This document shows, in pieces, positions 23,134 through 35,171 of a DNA stretch of 64,000 nucleotides (position 1 is the first letter of the stretch; every line of letters starts with the position of its first letter). This DNA comes from Cudoniella acicularis (lineage: Eukaryota > Ascomycota > Leotiomycetes > Helotiales > Helotiaceae): assembly GCA_013054445.1 (NCBI GenBank), contig JAAMPI010000054.1, positions 1 to 64,000 on the forward strand, given 5' to 3'. The notes below the pieces were generated by a model that was not told the DNA's origin, made no database searches, and saw only the letters and a list, made by a program, of their open reading frames with translations. The position numbers and the translations under genes are program-made.

Positions 23134-26100
23134 ATGCCGGGTTTGCTTCTCAAGCCTATGGATATGGATCCCCCAGTCGAGCCCGCGGCCCCCCCTCCCA
23201 AAGAGCCCAGCGTCCCAGAATATGGCTTCGTCGTGTCACACCAAAAGCTCGAGTTGAACCTCGACTTCTCCACCCAAACTCTGACTGGCCGTACTGTCAT
23301 TACGATTCTCCCACAGACGAAAGACTTGAGCACAATCAAGATTGATGCGCGGCAATGCTCTATCGCAAAGTCAAAGGTGTTGGTGGATGGAATCATGGCG
23401 GAATTTGACTACGAGGATCCTATGGAGGCGATGGACATACCAGAGCATATCATGTGGGGCGCGGACCAGTACGAGTTACAGAAGGAGAGGCTGAAGAATC
23501 TCACAGAAGATGCGAGGTCAAATGGCATCCTGGAGATCACAATCCCGAGAGGCGTTAGAGTTGAAGAAGTTGACCCATTCTCTGAGAATGCTGCTACACC
23601 AGTTGCGCAAAGAGCCATGGGAGCTGCTGCTCGGGCATCTGTCGTAGAAGGTGGAAATGGCCCTCTATCTGCTACACCAACCATGACTCCTCGAACAGCT
23701 GCTGAGCAGGCGGGACGCTTTCAACCTTTAACCATTACTATATCATTCACTACGAAGTACTTCCGAGATGGACTGCACTTTGTCGGATTGACTGAAGGCG
23801 ATACGCGGTATCCATATGCTTATACCAGACATTCCATTGACCCCGGATCGGCATCCTGCATATTCCCTTGTGTTGACGACCCTGCTATGAGATGCACTTG
23901 GGATATCTACGTCAAGTGCTCGAGGACGTTGGGAGACGCTTTGAAGAAGAAGCCAGCACCATTAAGGATCCACCCCCGAGGAACTCACCATGGCCGAAGC
24001 CATCTTGCTAACGGGCTCGTCAATGGAGTAAGACCTGTTGAAGACTACCAAGTACCTCTTAGCGAGGAGGAGAAATTGCTAGAGATGGTGGTTGTTTGCT
24101 CTGGTGAGCTGATGAGTGAGAACATTGACTTTGAAGATCCCTCTAAGAAAGTTCAATGGTTTCAAATCTCGAGACTGGTGGCTGCGCAACAGATTGGGTT
24201 TTCTATTGGGCCCTTCGAGACTATTGACCTTTCTGTGTATCGAGAGACTGAGGATGGTGAAAAGTTGGGTCAAGGTCAAGCATTACAAGTTCTGGGTTAT
24301 TGCCTTCCTGGACGCGTCGATCAAGTGCGACATACGTGTGGTGTCTTAGTTCATGCCGTAGACTACTTTACGCTGAGCTTCGGCTCCTACCCCTTTTCAC
24401 AGTACTCTATGGCATTTATTGATGACCAGATTCGGGATGTCGAGCATACCGCTTCCTTATCCTTGTGCAGCTCAAGATTACTCTACAGCGAAGACATTAT
24501 CGACCCGGAGATTGAGAATACCAGGACATTGGTTCATGCAATTGCAAGTCAATGGTTTGGCGTTAGTATCACCCCAGAGGATCGTGGTGACAGATGGATC
24601 ACAATTGGTCTTTCCCACTACATGACCGGCCTCTACATGAAACAACTGTGTGGGCATAACGATTACGCTTTTCGGCAAAAGATACTGGCTGATAAGCTGG
24701 TTGAAATTGATATCGATAGGCCATCTCTATACGCACTTGGAGAAACTCTCTGTCTTGGCCCTTTTGAGATGGAATTCATGGTTCTGAAGGCCCCGTTGGT
24801 CTTGTTTATCTTGGATAAGCGGATCATCAAGGCATCTGGTTCTGCTGGCTTGACTCGAGTGCTTTCCAAGCTAGTCATGGCGGCAAACACTGGCCAACCA
24901 GAAGAAAGTGTTTTGTCTACTCCAAGTTTTCGAAGAATGGTGGAAAAGGTCACGAAATACCGACAGACAGAACCTTTCTGGAATCAATGGATTCTCGGTG
25001 CAGGATGCCCAAGATTTCAGATTAGCCAGAAGTTCAACAAGAAGAGACTCTGTGTTGAAATGACTATCAGTCAGAAGCAGGATACACTCCCCACTCAACG
25101 GCCGTTAAAAAAAGAATCTTTCCAGCGAGAGCTCAAAGAAGAACTAAATGAGGTTTATGCAGGCGAAATGCAACCTGTTTTTACGGGACCGTTGACTATT
25201 CGGATTCACGAAGCTGATGGAACCCCTTACGAGCACATCGTTGAGATTAGAGAAGGTGTTGCTAAGATTGAGATTCCGTACAACACCAAATACAAGCGTT
25301 TGAAGCGCAGCCGACGTCAAAAAGAGCGCATGAACGCTGGAAGTGCCGTTGATATTTCTGGCGAGGGTGCAGAAGATGCTCTTTATTATTGCCTAGGAGA
25401 TGTCCTTCAAAGCCCAGCAGAGGTAGCGGAGTGGGGTCTAGCTGATTGGGATCGCGATGCTGAGACCAGAATGGATCTCGAATCCTACGAATGGATCCGA
25501 ATCGACGCAGACTTTGAGTGGTTGTGCGACAAGAACTTCGTTAGTATGCCGGCCTACATGTACGTCTCGCAGCTTCAACAAGATAGAGATGTTGTGGCAC
25601 AACAAGAGTCTATGATGTTTTTGAAATCTATGGGCCCACATCCTTTGGTTGCTACATTCCTGGTCAGAACCCTTATGGACACTCGATACTTTCACGGAAT
25701 TCGGACTATGGCCGCAGAATTTTTGAGCACCCATGCCAATTCACAAATTAAGTGGATTGGTAGGCACCATCTGGAAAAGGCATACCAAGAGTTCTTCTGT
25801 TATCCCGGAACCAAGACACCACGGCCAAACGATTTCTCGAACAAGCAGGCATATTTGGTTGAGGCCTCTATTCCAAGGGCCATGGCCATGATTCACAATC
25901 AAGATGGACGGTGCCCTCCAGAAGCTCGACATTTTCTTCTCGATATGTTGCGATTCAATGACAACGGTAACAATGAATACTCCGATTATCACAAAGTTGC
26001 CAACCTGCTTTCTGCTCTTGCCCAATCGTTGGTTAAAGGCGAGAAAACCGCATCAGTCCCTGCTAAAAAAGATTCCGCGTTGGGTGATGATGGTCAGCAA

Positions 26101-27637
26101 ATCGTTCCTGGAGATTCAATCATGGAGGACGATGCAGAAGCTCGTGCAATTGCCGAGAATGGTAAGGCTGAGGCCGATGCTGAATTCGAGTCATTCAAAA
26201 TCTCCGTCCTGCAAGAACTAGATCGATATGCGCGAATGGATGAATGGATGGCCTCTTATCAGAACATCTATACGACCACCGTTTTGGATTGCAAACGACT
26301 CCTTATGAAGCAAAATGTCATCCCCATCGAGCCACTGGACTTTATTCAGTACCTCAATGATGGCACAGCAGACCTGGTTCGAATCAAAGCATTTGCGGCC
26401 TTGATTGACCTAGGCTTCATCACTAATAACTCTATCGCTTGCCTTCTCCTCAACCATCTTAGCACCGACTCTTCGCCATACACTCGAAGTCATCTTTTCG
26501 AGGTGTTTTGTCTTGGACTAGCAACTGTCGCTTTTGGGGAGAATAAAGCACCAGAGCCTGCTCCAGCGCATAAGATCCCTAACGCCGATGGCGATGTGGA
26601 CATGCTGAACGAGGGTGAGCCAGATGGATTGATCGTGCAAGATGCCTCGACAGAAGCACGAAAAGCTAAGATTATGCGAACTACGAGTATTGATGGTGCT
26701 ACAGCGGCCCTCAAGGAAGAACTAAAGAACAATAAGATTTTCAAGCAGGCATTGTGGCAAGCAGTAGAATCTACGCAAATCGGAACATCGGAGCAAGTAG
26801 ACCTTCTTGACATTTGTGGAATTCTCTACGATGCTGTTGAGTCCATGATTGTCAAATTGAAGCTGCCGCGCTACTGGACTGTGACTAGAGGAGACCGGGG
26901 CAAGGTTTGCTTAATTCTCTTTTATTTTCTTAACGGTCAAGGCTAACGGACGACAGGGTCATCTTGTGTTTAAGGAGATCGGCAAGGTGCGAACAGCACC
27001 AAGAAAGCCCATCGAGAAGCCCGTCATCAACGTAGTAAAGCCACCGAGAGTCTCCCTACCACCTGTTACGCCAGCAGCTACTCCAGTGCGCTTAAGCTTT
27101 ACGACCAATGGTGGAGCCATGAGGCCTCCTAAGCGTCCTATAGCAGCGGTCGAGCGAACTCTGAGTTCAGAAGGCTCTCCGACTAAGAGAAAGTGGATCT
27201 GTTTGAGAACCAATCCACAGAGGATGAGAGAAATTTTGAACGCACTTCCTCGGCCAACAATTCCGCGCGGGAAACCCTCCTCATCGCGCAGTTCTCCTGC
27301 ACCAAAGCCTTCCCCAAAACCTTCCCCTAGACCTATGGCTTCGATTCCCGCTGCTCCTGAACCTTCTACCATCTCCGTCTCCCCAGCTCCGGTACACACA
27401 CCGAACCCAGTACCTGTAAAGAACCGAAAACCCCTGCCCGATTCAACAGGTCGGAAACCACTTCCTGATTCCTCGAGTTCTGGTCGAAAACCACTCCCAG
27501 ACTCATCTGGCAGAAAACCACTTCCAGATTCTGTGCCACGGATTCACGGCGACGCAGCCCTTCCTGTGAAGAAGACGGGGGGCATCATGTTGAAGTTGAA
27601 CACCAGACCTGCACCTCGGGCTCCCCCATCACCTTAA
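23134..27637 (+). CDS. TAF2: TFIID subunit TAF2
   Basis: Exons 23134-26904 and 26957-27637 (52-bp intron with GCTAAC) encode 1483 aa. TAF2 is the large TFIID subunit that contacts promoter DNA around the initiator, in the nucleus. The N-terminal half is an M1-aminopeptidase-like fold (FVVSHQKLELNLDFSTQTL, AYTRHSIDPGSASCIFPCVD, IASQWFGVSITPEDRGDRW). The zinc-binding HExxH is replaced by HAIAS at about residue 469, so it is not a peptidase, as known for TAF2. A helical-repeat C-terminal half follows, then a low-complexity tail with NLS-like KRP/TKRKW, Pro/Ser-rich sequence and four copies of a (G)RKPLPDS repeat (about 1413-1450). ATG 23134 is chosen as the first ATG in a frame whose protein begins MPGLLLKPMD. 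Confidence 0.95.
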
Positions 27638-28073
27638 GACATCGATAAAATTACGATTTCTCTACTACTCTTGCGTTGGCTTTGATTTTGGCATTTAGCG
27701 AAAAGGAGTTGATGGAACTCGTCAATGAAGACGGGGCAAGATGATCGATAGATTGATCTGGCGTTTGCGGAAGCCTTTGTAGATAGTTTGGTTGATTGTA
27801 TTGAATGTTGGATGGTAATTATGAGAAGAAGATGGAGGAAGCAGTAAAAGCGAAGGCTTTTCGTATTGGAAGACTTCCTTCGTATTGCATCGACGTGCCT
27901 TTGCTAGTCGCTCATAGAGATGAGTAGATACAGGACCCGAAGAAGTCTGAAGAATAAAATCTTTATGGATGATTTTGACGCTCCCGTGGCTGCGTAATAC
28001 TCGAGGACTCCAATGTCCATTGCCTCATGCTGATATTCTATCAACGTCGTAGGTTTCCGGTTCTTCGCCCCTC
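27638..28073. other. Convergent 3' region
   Basis: Shared downstream region of TAF2 (+) and CDC26 (-). No other feature recognised. Confidence 0.5.
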
Positions 28074-28370
28074 CTAACTTCTCGAGCTCCCCGCACCATG
28101 ACCATGGCCATGACTATGACCATGATGACCCGCCAAACCCAATCTCTCCTCCCTCGTCTTCTCCCTTCCCAGCCCATTTCTGCCACCCCTCAACTCATCG
28201 CTCGGATCTCTGAATCCCAAGTTCGGATTTTGATTTTGCGAGTGCTCTTGTGCTTGTTGCGCCTGGTGTCTGCTTTGTTCGCGGAGGAGAGCTTCGCGCG
28301 CGCGCGCATCCTCGTAGATGGCTATATCTTCCGTAGTAAGAGTGATCGCTGTTGGTTTTCGGCGTAACAT
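28074..28370 (-). CDS. CDC26: Anaphase-promoting complex subunit CDC26
   Basis: A single-exon frame of 98 aa beginning MLRRKPTAITLTTEDIAIYE. This start matches the CDC26/Hcn1 family, whose acetylated N-terminal Met and first residues insert into the TPR superhelix of Cdc16/Cut9 (APC6) and stabilise it. The frame is open further upstream to 28448, but the conserved N-terminus fixes the start at 28370. The middle is Gln/Glu/Arg-rich and the tail is rich in His-Gly (HGHSHGHGHG), a low-complexity addition. It is divergent from the gene at 28589, with only 218 bp between the ATGs. Confidence 0.93.
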   Translation of the reverse strand: MLRRKPTAITLTTEDIAIYEDARAREALLREQSRHQAQQAQEHSQNQNPNLGFRDPSDELRGGRNGLGREKTREERLGLAGHHGHSHGHGHGAGSSRS

Positions 28371-28588
28371 CTTTGCTGAGATTTTTAATGTCTTGCTCGG
28401 CAAATTTTTTTTTGGTGGTTTGTTTGTGGTTTGGAATAATAAGTTCACAAAGTTCGACCCGAAGTTATGTTAGGAGTGAGAAGGCTGTAAGGCACTAAGG
28501 CATCCACACCTTTCGATAGTCAATTTTTGGAGCGGTGCTTTCAACACGGAGCTTGAGCTTCAAGGACTTCAAAACAGCACAACACACC
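28371..28588. promoter_or_regulatory. Bidirectional promoter, CDC26 / RGG protein
   Basis: The 218 bp between two divergent ATGs must hold both core promoters and 5' leaders. No specific site is claimed. Confidence 0.6.
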
Positions 28589-29776
28589 ATGTATAAATGG
28601 CATGTCCACTCGGCCATTGGGCGTGGTAGACCCGTCGCCAATGATCTCTCCAGGGTTGCGGATGGGATTGCTGCATCCCTCAGACAGTTTTCCATCAGTG
28701 CTTCGAAATGTGCTTCGGATAATAGCAATGGTGGTTTGTTTCCCTTTCCTTCCTTTTATTAAGGACTCAATTGGATGCAGAAAGCTGACAATTAGAACGT
28801 AGAACGACCTCCGTTGAAGATTACAAGGTCTCAAAGATCTGCAGAGGCATTCAAGGAAGCCTCATCTCTTGCGCCTAGATCTCGCGGAATCGATGCCCGT
28901 TCGCTCGCCGCACAACCACCGCCATCGTTTACCATTACCAGAGTCGATGCCGGACCTGCTCTAGAGTATCGAGGGATTGGGGGAAGAGGGGGAGGTATTA
29001 GTGAGTTTTACCGTGGTAGGGGGGAACGCGGGGGTGGGACCTTCATGCGAGAAGGACGTGGACGTGGAAGTGGCATGGGAGGCAGAGGAGGTAGAGGTGG
29101 AAGAGGTGCGCTTCGGGCTAGGGGCAGGGGTAGAGGTCGTGGAGGACCTGTGAAGAAAGACCGAAGGCCGAAGCAAGAGGATGAAGAGCCTGAGGAGCCC
29201 TATAACGATGAAGAAAAGGCCTATATTACGGGTGCGGAGTGTGGATGGTTGACACCTTATAATCCTACGACGAGTGCAGAGACACTAGCACAAATGGGCC
29301 CGCCTGTTATTTCGAGTGCGAGGGGCATCAACGAGACCTTGGTGTACAAGATGCAGGTTGCTACTGGGAACACGGCTGGGAATTATAGACATGCGGGATT
29401 GCATTTGGGGAAGCTGTCTCGTGGTAATGGGCTAGCTATGTTTGAGAGCGAGGAGCAGAAGACTGTTGCTCAGGCATTCAAGAGGCAGAAGAATAAAACT
29501 GTGGAGGGTCCTTTTGTTCAAGCGCTTGGCGGCAAGAGGAAGATAGGGGAGCTGGATGAGAAGGAGAAGGACCTTTTGACGAAAACCTGGGTAGCAGGAC
29601 AGTATACTGCTCCTATGCCTGCTGAGAAGGGAGATGTGCTGGGACAGGTTGATGCGTTCTTGAGGAGAAACGAGACATATCTCCCTGAAGATATGAGGAA
29701 GCTGGAAGCAAAGCTCGCTTCTCTACTTCCAAACATAAAACCAAGACCAGCAGACACAGCAAGGGCACATGCCTAA
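28589..29776 (+). CDS. RGG-rich protein with mitochondrial-type presequence
   Basis: Exons 28589-28730 and 28803-29776 encode 371 aa. The acceptor at 28802 is the one that keeps frame; the nearer AG at 28795 is 6 nt after the GCTGAC branch and does not. The N-terminus is Arg-rich with a typical fungal cleavage region, LRQFSISASKC (about 33-43), suggesting mitochondrial import. Residues about 104-165 are an RGG/GRG tract (RGGRGGRGALRARGRGRGRGG), a class that usually binds RNA. The C-terminal ~200 residues are compact and acidic/basic mixed (ECGWLTPYNPTTSAETLA, YRHAGLHLGKLSRGNG, DVLGQVDAFLRRNETYLPED) and look like a conserved domain I cannot name. A mitochondrial RNA- or ribosome-related role is an inference. 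Confidence 0.82.
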
Positions 29777-29879
29777 CGTCTTGTCACAGCCATGTATTCT
29801 TATAGGTGTTGGTATAGTTGTACAAAATTTACTCGGCTTCTTTGGCCTTTTGCTCCACACATAAGATCAAATTACATTC

Positions 29880-30765
29880 TCAAGCTTGCTCCATATTCTT
29901 CCTGGCAGCATCAACCGCCTTTTTAACATCCTGTACCCCTTTTTCCACAATCTTCTCCATTTCCTTATGCGCCTTCTTCAAAGCATCCGGCCTCACGGTC
30001 TTCTTCAACTCCATTGCTCTTAGCCGTTTCTGCTGCACACTCCTCGCAGCTTGCACCACAACCTTAGCTGTCTCCCCAGTCTTATTCGCATTGCTTAACG
30101 CCAAATCCCTACTCTCCTTCGTAGGCGGCGGAATCGGCACATTCAACTGATTCGGATTCTGAGAATCAGGCTGCGGCTGCAAATTAATATCCTTCGCCCC
30201 CTGAATCGCCGACTGCACAGCATGAATGTGATCCTTCTCCCCCACAAGCACCATCAACATCCTCCCCCCTTTGGGCAAAACCTGCGCCAGATCCCCCAGC
30301 CGCTCACTCTTCTTACTCTCTTTCTTCAACTGCACTCTTAACCCCTCTATCACTTCTGGGTTGAAACGCCCTCCCGTGCGGAGTTTCCCCAGGTCGTTGG
30401 AAAGCTTCTCGAGAGCTTTGGAAATGCTGGTTTCGAGGATGGAGAAATCGAAGGGGTCTTCGGCTGGTTCTGCTTTCTCGGCGGCTTCTTCTTCGCGTTC
30501 TCTGTCTGCACGAGTCTTTTTCTTGCGGAGAATTGGGCTGGTTGAGAAATTGCGGAGGGGGGAGATTGATTGTCTTGGTGGTGAGAAGCTCTTAGGGAGG
30601 GCGTAGGTGAAAGTGGTTGGTCTTGTGCTATTTAACAACTGTTAGTTTTGACTCAATTGAGTTAAAATGAAGTAATACGTGCACAAGAGAAAAATCACAT
30701 GGTATCCTTGACCGGGGAAGGAGTTGTTTCAGCGCATTTGCACGTATGGGGAGTGGTGGAGGCAT
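29880..30765 (-). CDS. RRF1: Mitochondrial ribosome recycling factor
   Basis: Exons 30713-30765 and 29880-30627 (85-bp intron, donor GTCAAG, branch CTAAC, acceptor AATAG) give 266 aa. The factor splits post-termination mitoribosomes together with EF-G2. An Arg/Ser/Pro-rich presequence ends near LRNFSTSPILRKKK. A charged linker is followed by the RRF three-helix/insert domain (about 70-266): ISKALEKLSNDLGKLRTGGRFNPEVIEGL, split by the inserted beta domain GGRMLMVLVGEKDH, and a final Lys/Ala helix ending near the stop. The first exon is chosen by phase and gives the natural start MPPPLPIRANALKQLLP. It is convergent with the RGG protein gene, 103 bp between stops. Confidence 0.92.
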
Positions 30766-31011
30766 TGTTGTTTGTTTGAGCTTAACTGTCAGTCGTCAGA
30801 TGTGAGTATGTTTTGGCGATGCAAGGGACGAGGCGGGGATTTTGCCTCGTCTGATTCTTGTCAGCCTTCCGTTTCATAACATCCATCAACGTCTTGAAAT
30901 TGAACAGGAAACCGCAATGCAGCAAAAGCTACAATTCTTCTACTAAGCACTACACTACTGTCACATTCCAAATAAGTTCATTCAAATATTTGAATCACGC
31001 CCAGCAGCAAG

Positions 31012-31690
31012 ATGCACCTCAACCCCACCTCACCGAAACAACCCAAGCCCTTCTTCGACTTCCTCTCTCTGCCTCCGGAAATCAGAGAGAAAATATACAT
31101 ATATCTTAGCACCACCCCGTATCCCATCAACCTCTCACACCCAAATTACATCCCACCCAAATCGCTTCTCCAAACCAATGAACAAAATCTACCACGAAGC
31201 CCGCCCCCTCTTCTTCGCCCACAACACTTTCTCGCTCCAGCTTCAAAGACACGCCCGCCATATAGCTTACTTCTTCGCCCCGGAATTCCTAGACAATCGA
31301 AGGCAGATCCGCTCGCTCGATATGGCAATCCATAGATGGGGTGCAAATGATTTCTTCGCGAAGGAAGCCGCTCCCATTTTAGAAGATATGGTGTTGAATG
31401 GGTCACTGAGGAGGCTGTCCGTTTCAGTCAGAGAGAAAGATGCACTTCAATTCGAGAGGATGGTAATGGGGGAGGTGAACGAGGTGGAGAATTGGAAGGT
31501 CTTGAGGAGGTTATTACGAGATCCGTATTTGGAGAAGATGACTCTGAGGACACTGTTCAGTAGTGCGTGGTCGAATGACTTAGTTAATTGGCATTATCGT
31601 GGAGAACACGGGTGTGGGGGGAGGGACATCACTTGGATGGTACACAAGGAATCGGCCGTGGACTTGCACGAGTATGCTCAAGGGGCTTAA
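31012..31690 (+). pseudogene. 2EXR-domain gene with one-base frame break
   Basis: The first frame (from 31012) has the 2EXR signature FFDFLSLPPEIREKIYIYLS and reads to LLQTN. The family motif then expected, (K)IYHEARPLFFAHNTFSLQ, occurs one frame over, starting at about 31180, and continues to the stop at 31688-31690. Deleting one base between about 31170 and 31185 would give a 225-aa protein. 2EXR proteins are an expanded fungal family of unknown function, resembling F-box neighbours. Apart from this break the gene looks intact, so a sequencing error or recent inactivation are both possible. It is divergent from the RRF gene (246 bp between ATGs). Confidence 0.65.
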
Positions 31691-32375
31691 ATAAATGGTA
31701 CACTTAAAATGCGTGTTTATGAAAAGGACTCTCATCTCACTGTGCCCCGGCTATTTCTGAGTCCCGAGCTCCCCTTTGAACACACAGTTAATGTGCCAAG
31801 AAGCAAAGCTACTCAGCGCCGTCGAATTTAATTTATATTATCATTATTAATGTGAAAGAAGCTAATTATTATCCGAAATTTCAGTCGCTATTGTAATGTG
31901 AGTGCTCGGTTAGACTAACTTCAAACTTAACACTTACACTTGTCTGCCTTCAACGGCTCTCAAAAAGATCGGACTAAGTATAGGTGGACTCATCCCTCAA
32001 CAATCGTAGCAAAAAAAAGAAACCAGACCTCCTACATAGTGTCTGGACAATTGATATATAGAAATCAAGGATCGGCTACGTTCCGACACATAATAGTTAA
32101 GGAGGGGCAATCATACTAAACGCTCACAGCCAATGGTCATTCATCATTATTTTGATTGAAATTGATTAACATTCCCTTCTTCCTGTTCTACAAGCGCGCC
32201 TGATGCCCGCAGGAAAGGAAGGAGACACTCCTGGATCATAAGAGTGGCCAGATCATAAACTCGCAAATGACTTTTAATGAACCCAGAGTAAAAAGAGCCA
32301 GAAAACAGATGGGCCAATCCATGCCGTGAAATCATGCATCACATCCTTTGCTCCGTGCTACTTCTGAAAGCCAAT
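31691..32375. other. Convergent 3' intergenic
   Basis: AT-rich region between the 2EXR gene and the Ssb stop. No feature recognised. Confidence 0.5.
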
Positions 32376-34459
32376 CTAGCGGGTCGACATTGCTTTTGTC
32401 ACGATCCGCTTGAGCGCTAACTCTTTCTTCTTCAAGTCATCTGAAGTAGAATCCTCAACCTCAAGCTGAGCCATCGCATCGCTGAGGGCGGACTCAATCT
32501 TGTCCTTAGTTCCACGCTTGAGCTTGAGGGACATGGTTGGGTCGGACACGATCTCCTCCACTCTTGAAATGTATGATTCGAGTTGTTGTCTAGCCTCGAA
32601 TTTCTTGCTGAATGCCTCATCGCTGTTCTTGAACTTCTCGGCATCTAACATAAATTAGCTACGTCATAATATTTAATTCAAAGGAAGTGAGTTTACCGTT
32701 GATCATAGTCTCAATCTCACTCGATGAAAGTTTCCCAACAGAGTTGGAGATTGTGATGTTGGCGCTACGTCCTGAGGTCTTCTCAGTAGCAGTAACCTTG
32801 AGGATACCGTTGACATCAACCTCAAAGACGACTTCAAGGACGGCATCACCAGCCTTCATGGGAGGAATTGGTGCCAGAGTGAACTCTCCGAGCGAGGTGT
32901 TATCCTCGCAGTTCACACGCTCGCCCTGGAAGACTGGGAATTGGACAGTTTGCTGATTGTCGGCCACAGTGGTGAATGTTCGCTTCTTGATGGTAGGGAC
33001 GGTTTGACCACGGGGGACGACTGGGGCGAAGATGTTACCCTCCATGGCAACACCAAGGGAAAGAGGAACAACATCCAAAAGGAGAAGGTCAGCAGTATCG
33101 GCAGAGGTTGCCTTTCCTGAGAGGATACCAGCCTGGACAGCAGCACCGTATGCAACAGCCTCATCGGGGTTGATGCTCTTCTCGAGCTTCTTGCCATCGA
33201 AGAAATCGCTCAGGAGCTTTTGTATCCGTGGAATACGTGTAGAACCACCAACGAGCACAATTTCATCGACCTTGCTCTTGTCAATGTTAGCATCCTTCAA
33301 AACCTGAGCAACTGGGTCCAAAGTGCCATTGAAGGCCTTCGAGTTGAGATCTTCAAATCGAGCACGGGTGATCTGGGCGTTGAAATCTTCGCCGTCGAAG
33401 AGAGAATCAATCTCAACAGTGGTTTGAGCACCGTTTGAAAGAGTTCTCTTGGCACGCTCGCAAGCAGTTCGGAGACGTCGCAGAGCACGAGGGTCACCCG
33501 ACAAATCCTTCTTGGTCTTGCGCTGGAACTCCTTCTTGAAGTGATCAAGCAAGTTGGTGTCGAAATCTTGGCCTCCCAGATGAGTGTCACCAGCAGTAGC
33601 CTTGACAGTGAAAACGCCACCCTGGATATTGAGAAGAGACACATCGAAAGTTCCACCACCGAGATCGTAGATCAATACATTTCGCTCCTTGTTGGACTTT
33701 CCGGCACCAAGACCATATGCGATAGCAGCAGCAGTTGGCTCGTTGATGATACGGAGGACGTTAAGGCCAGCAATGGCACCGGCATCCTTGGTGGCTTGAC
33801 GCTGGTTGTCATTGAAGTAGGCCGGGACAGTAATGACTGCCTTTGCAACCTTCTTGCCCAGCTTCACTTCGGCAACCTCCTTCATCTAAAATCAAGGGCA
33901 GTTAGCGACCAGATTGAAAAAATTGTTGAGCGCGATTGTATACCTTGCTCAGAACCATGGCTGAAATTTCCTGAGGCGAGAAAATCTTGTTTTCACCGAG
34001 ATACTCAACCTCCACCATTGGGCTACCTTCCTGGTCAACGACCTTGAAAGGCCATGACTCGATATCCTTCTTGACCGTAGGGTCGTCAAATCTTCTTCCG
34101 ATCAATCGCCTTCAACCAACGGTCAACAATCAGGATCTCGCAGATGGAATGTAACTAGAGACCAGAGTCAACTTACTTGATATCAAAGACGGTGTTCTTG
34201 GGGTTCATGGCAGCCTGGTTCTTCGCAGATTCACCAATCAAGCGCTCCTTGTCGGTGAAGCTGACGAATGAAGGAGTCGTAAAAGAGCCCTGCTCGTTGG
34301 CAATGATTTCAACATTGGTACCCTCATAATTGGCAACTAGAAAATATCAGTGGCTGCTACGTTGTGGTGTTGCGGTGTGGCAACGGTCGAAAACGTACCG
34401 CAGGAGTATGTGGTGCCAAGATCGATACCGATCGCGCCTTCGTAGACCTCGTCAGCCAT
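32376..34459 (-). CDS. SSB1: Ribosome-associated Hsp70 Ssb
   Basis: Exons 34399-34459, 34177-34336, 33944-34109, 32697-33885 and 32376-32644 give 614 aa, matching Ssb (613 in yeast). It is the cytosolic Hsp70 that works with RAC on nascent chains at the ribosome exit. The nucleotide-binding domain shows [11 protein letters not shown], the phosphate-2 loop [14 protein letters not shown] and [14 protein letters not shown]. The substrate-binding domain follows, and the lid ends VTKAMSTR, lacking the EEVD tail of Ssa-type Hsp70s, as is typical of Ssb. Four introns (58-67 bp; 52 for the last) all keep phase. A MITE sits 219 bp upstream of the ATG. Confidence 0.96.
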
Positions 34460-35171
34460 GATTGTTTTGGTGTTGTAGAGTTGATTGCGGAGAGAAGGAA
34501 AAGGTCTCTCTCTGGTGGGGAAAAAACTCGCAAACTCGCAGTGTGGTCGAGCAAAAAAGTTAGCTGGGAAATTTAGAGGCCTCGCTTAAGCCCGGCCGGG
34601 CGATTAGGATTCGCTTAGTTAAATCGCCGCACACGGATTCACGGAAGAACCTCAACACAACCTAGAAGCGCAACGTACTCGGTCCGGTATTTTCTGAGTG
34701 CCGGACAAATGAAAATTCGAATGAGTTGTTTAAAAGGAGGTAGTATACCCATAGTAGAGTAGTGATTTGGGCCTTCCAAGCAGTCTGCAAAGCTCGCCTT
34801 TTAAATCAATATCCAGTACCGTCATACAATTTCCATTCAACAAAGCTGGATTATTTTGGTACTGTGAAGTATTATAAGTCAATATCCGTTACTGTTATAC
34901 AATTTCGGATTCCCATTTAACGAAGCTGAGTTATTTTGCTACTATGAAGTACTTTCAATCAATATCCGGCACTGGTATATAATTTCCCAGTTAACAAAGC
35001 TGAGTTATTTTACTACTGTGAAATATTATTAGCTTAACTGCATCAGGAACCCGGTGAGCCCGGCGCTCAGAAAATACCGCACCGAGTAGGTTCAGGACAC
35101 GATAATTTATATTTAAAAATTTGAGGAGAGTATTTCATTTTTACAGAATTAAGAAGCCTGATGTGGTCTAA
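34460..35171. promoter_or_regulatory. Ssb promoter region interrupted by a MITE
   Basis: The 218 bp between the Ssb ATG and the MITE form the proximal promoter and leader. The MITE occupies most of the rest, up to 86 bp from the stop of the membrane-protein relic. No heat-shock element is claimed. Confidence 0.5.
34678..35086 (+). mobile_element. MITE copy 2, 409 bp, with internal tandem repeats
   Basis: Flanked by TA (34676-34677 and 35087-35088). The ends are CTCGGTCCGGTATTTTCTGA and the inverted complement, ending AAAATACCGCACCGAG. Inside are three imperfect tandem units of 72-80 bp, each starting TCAATATCC (34807, 34879, 34959) and containing AAAGCTGAGTTATTTT-like sequence. It has no coding capacity. 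It is the longest and best-preserved copy in the window. Confidence 0.88.

Noticed and set aside
24535..24560. M1 metallopeptidase active site in TAF2
   Set aside because: HExxH is replaced by HAIAS, consistent with non-catalytic TAF2.
26959..27399. 146-aa reverse frame at the TAF2 3' end
   Set aside because: Antisense shadow of the Pro/Ser-rich tail.
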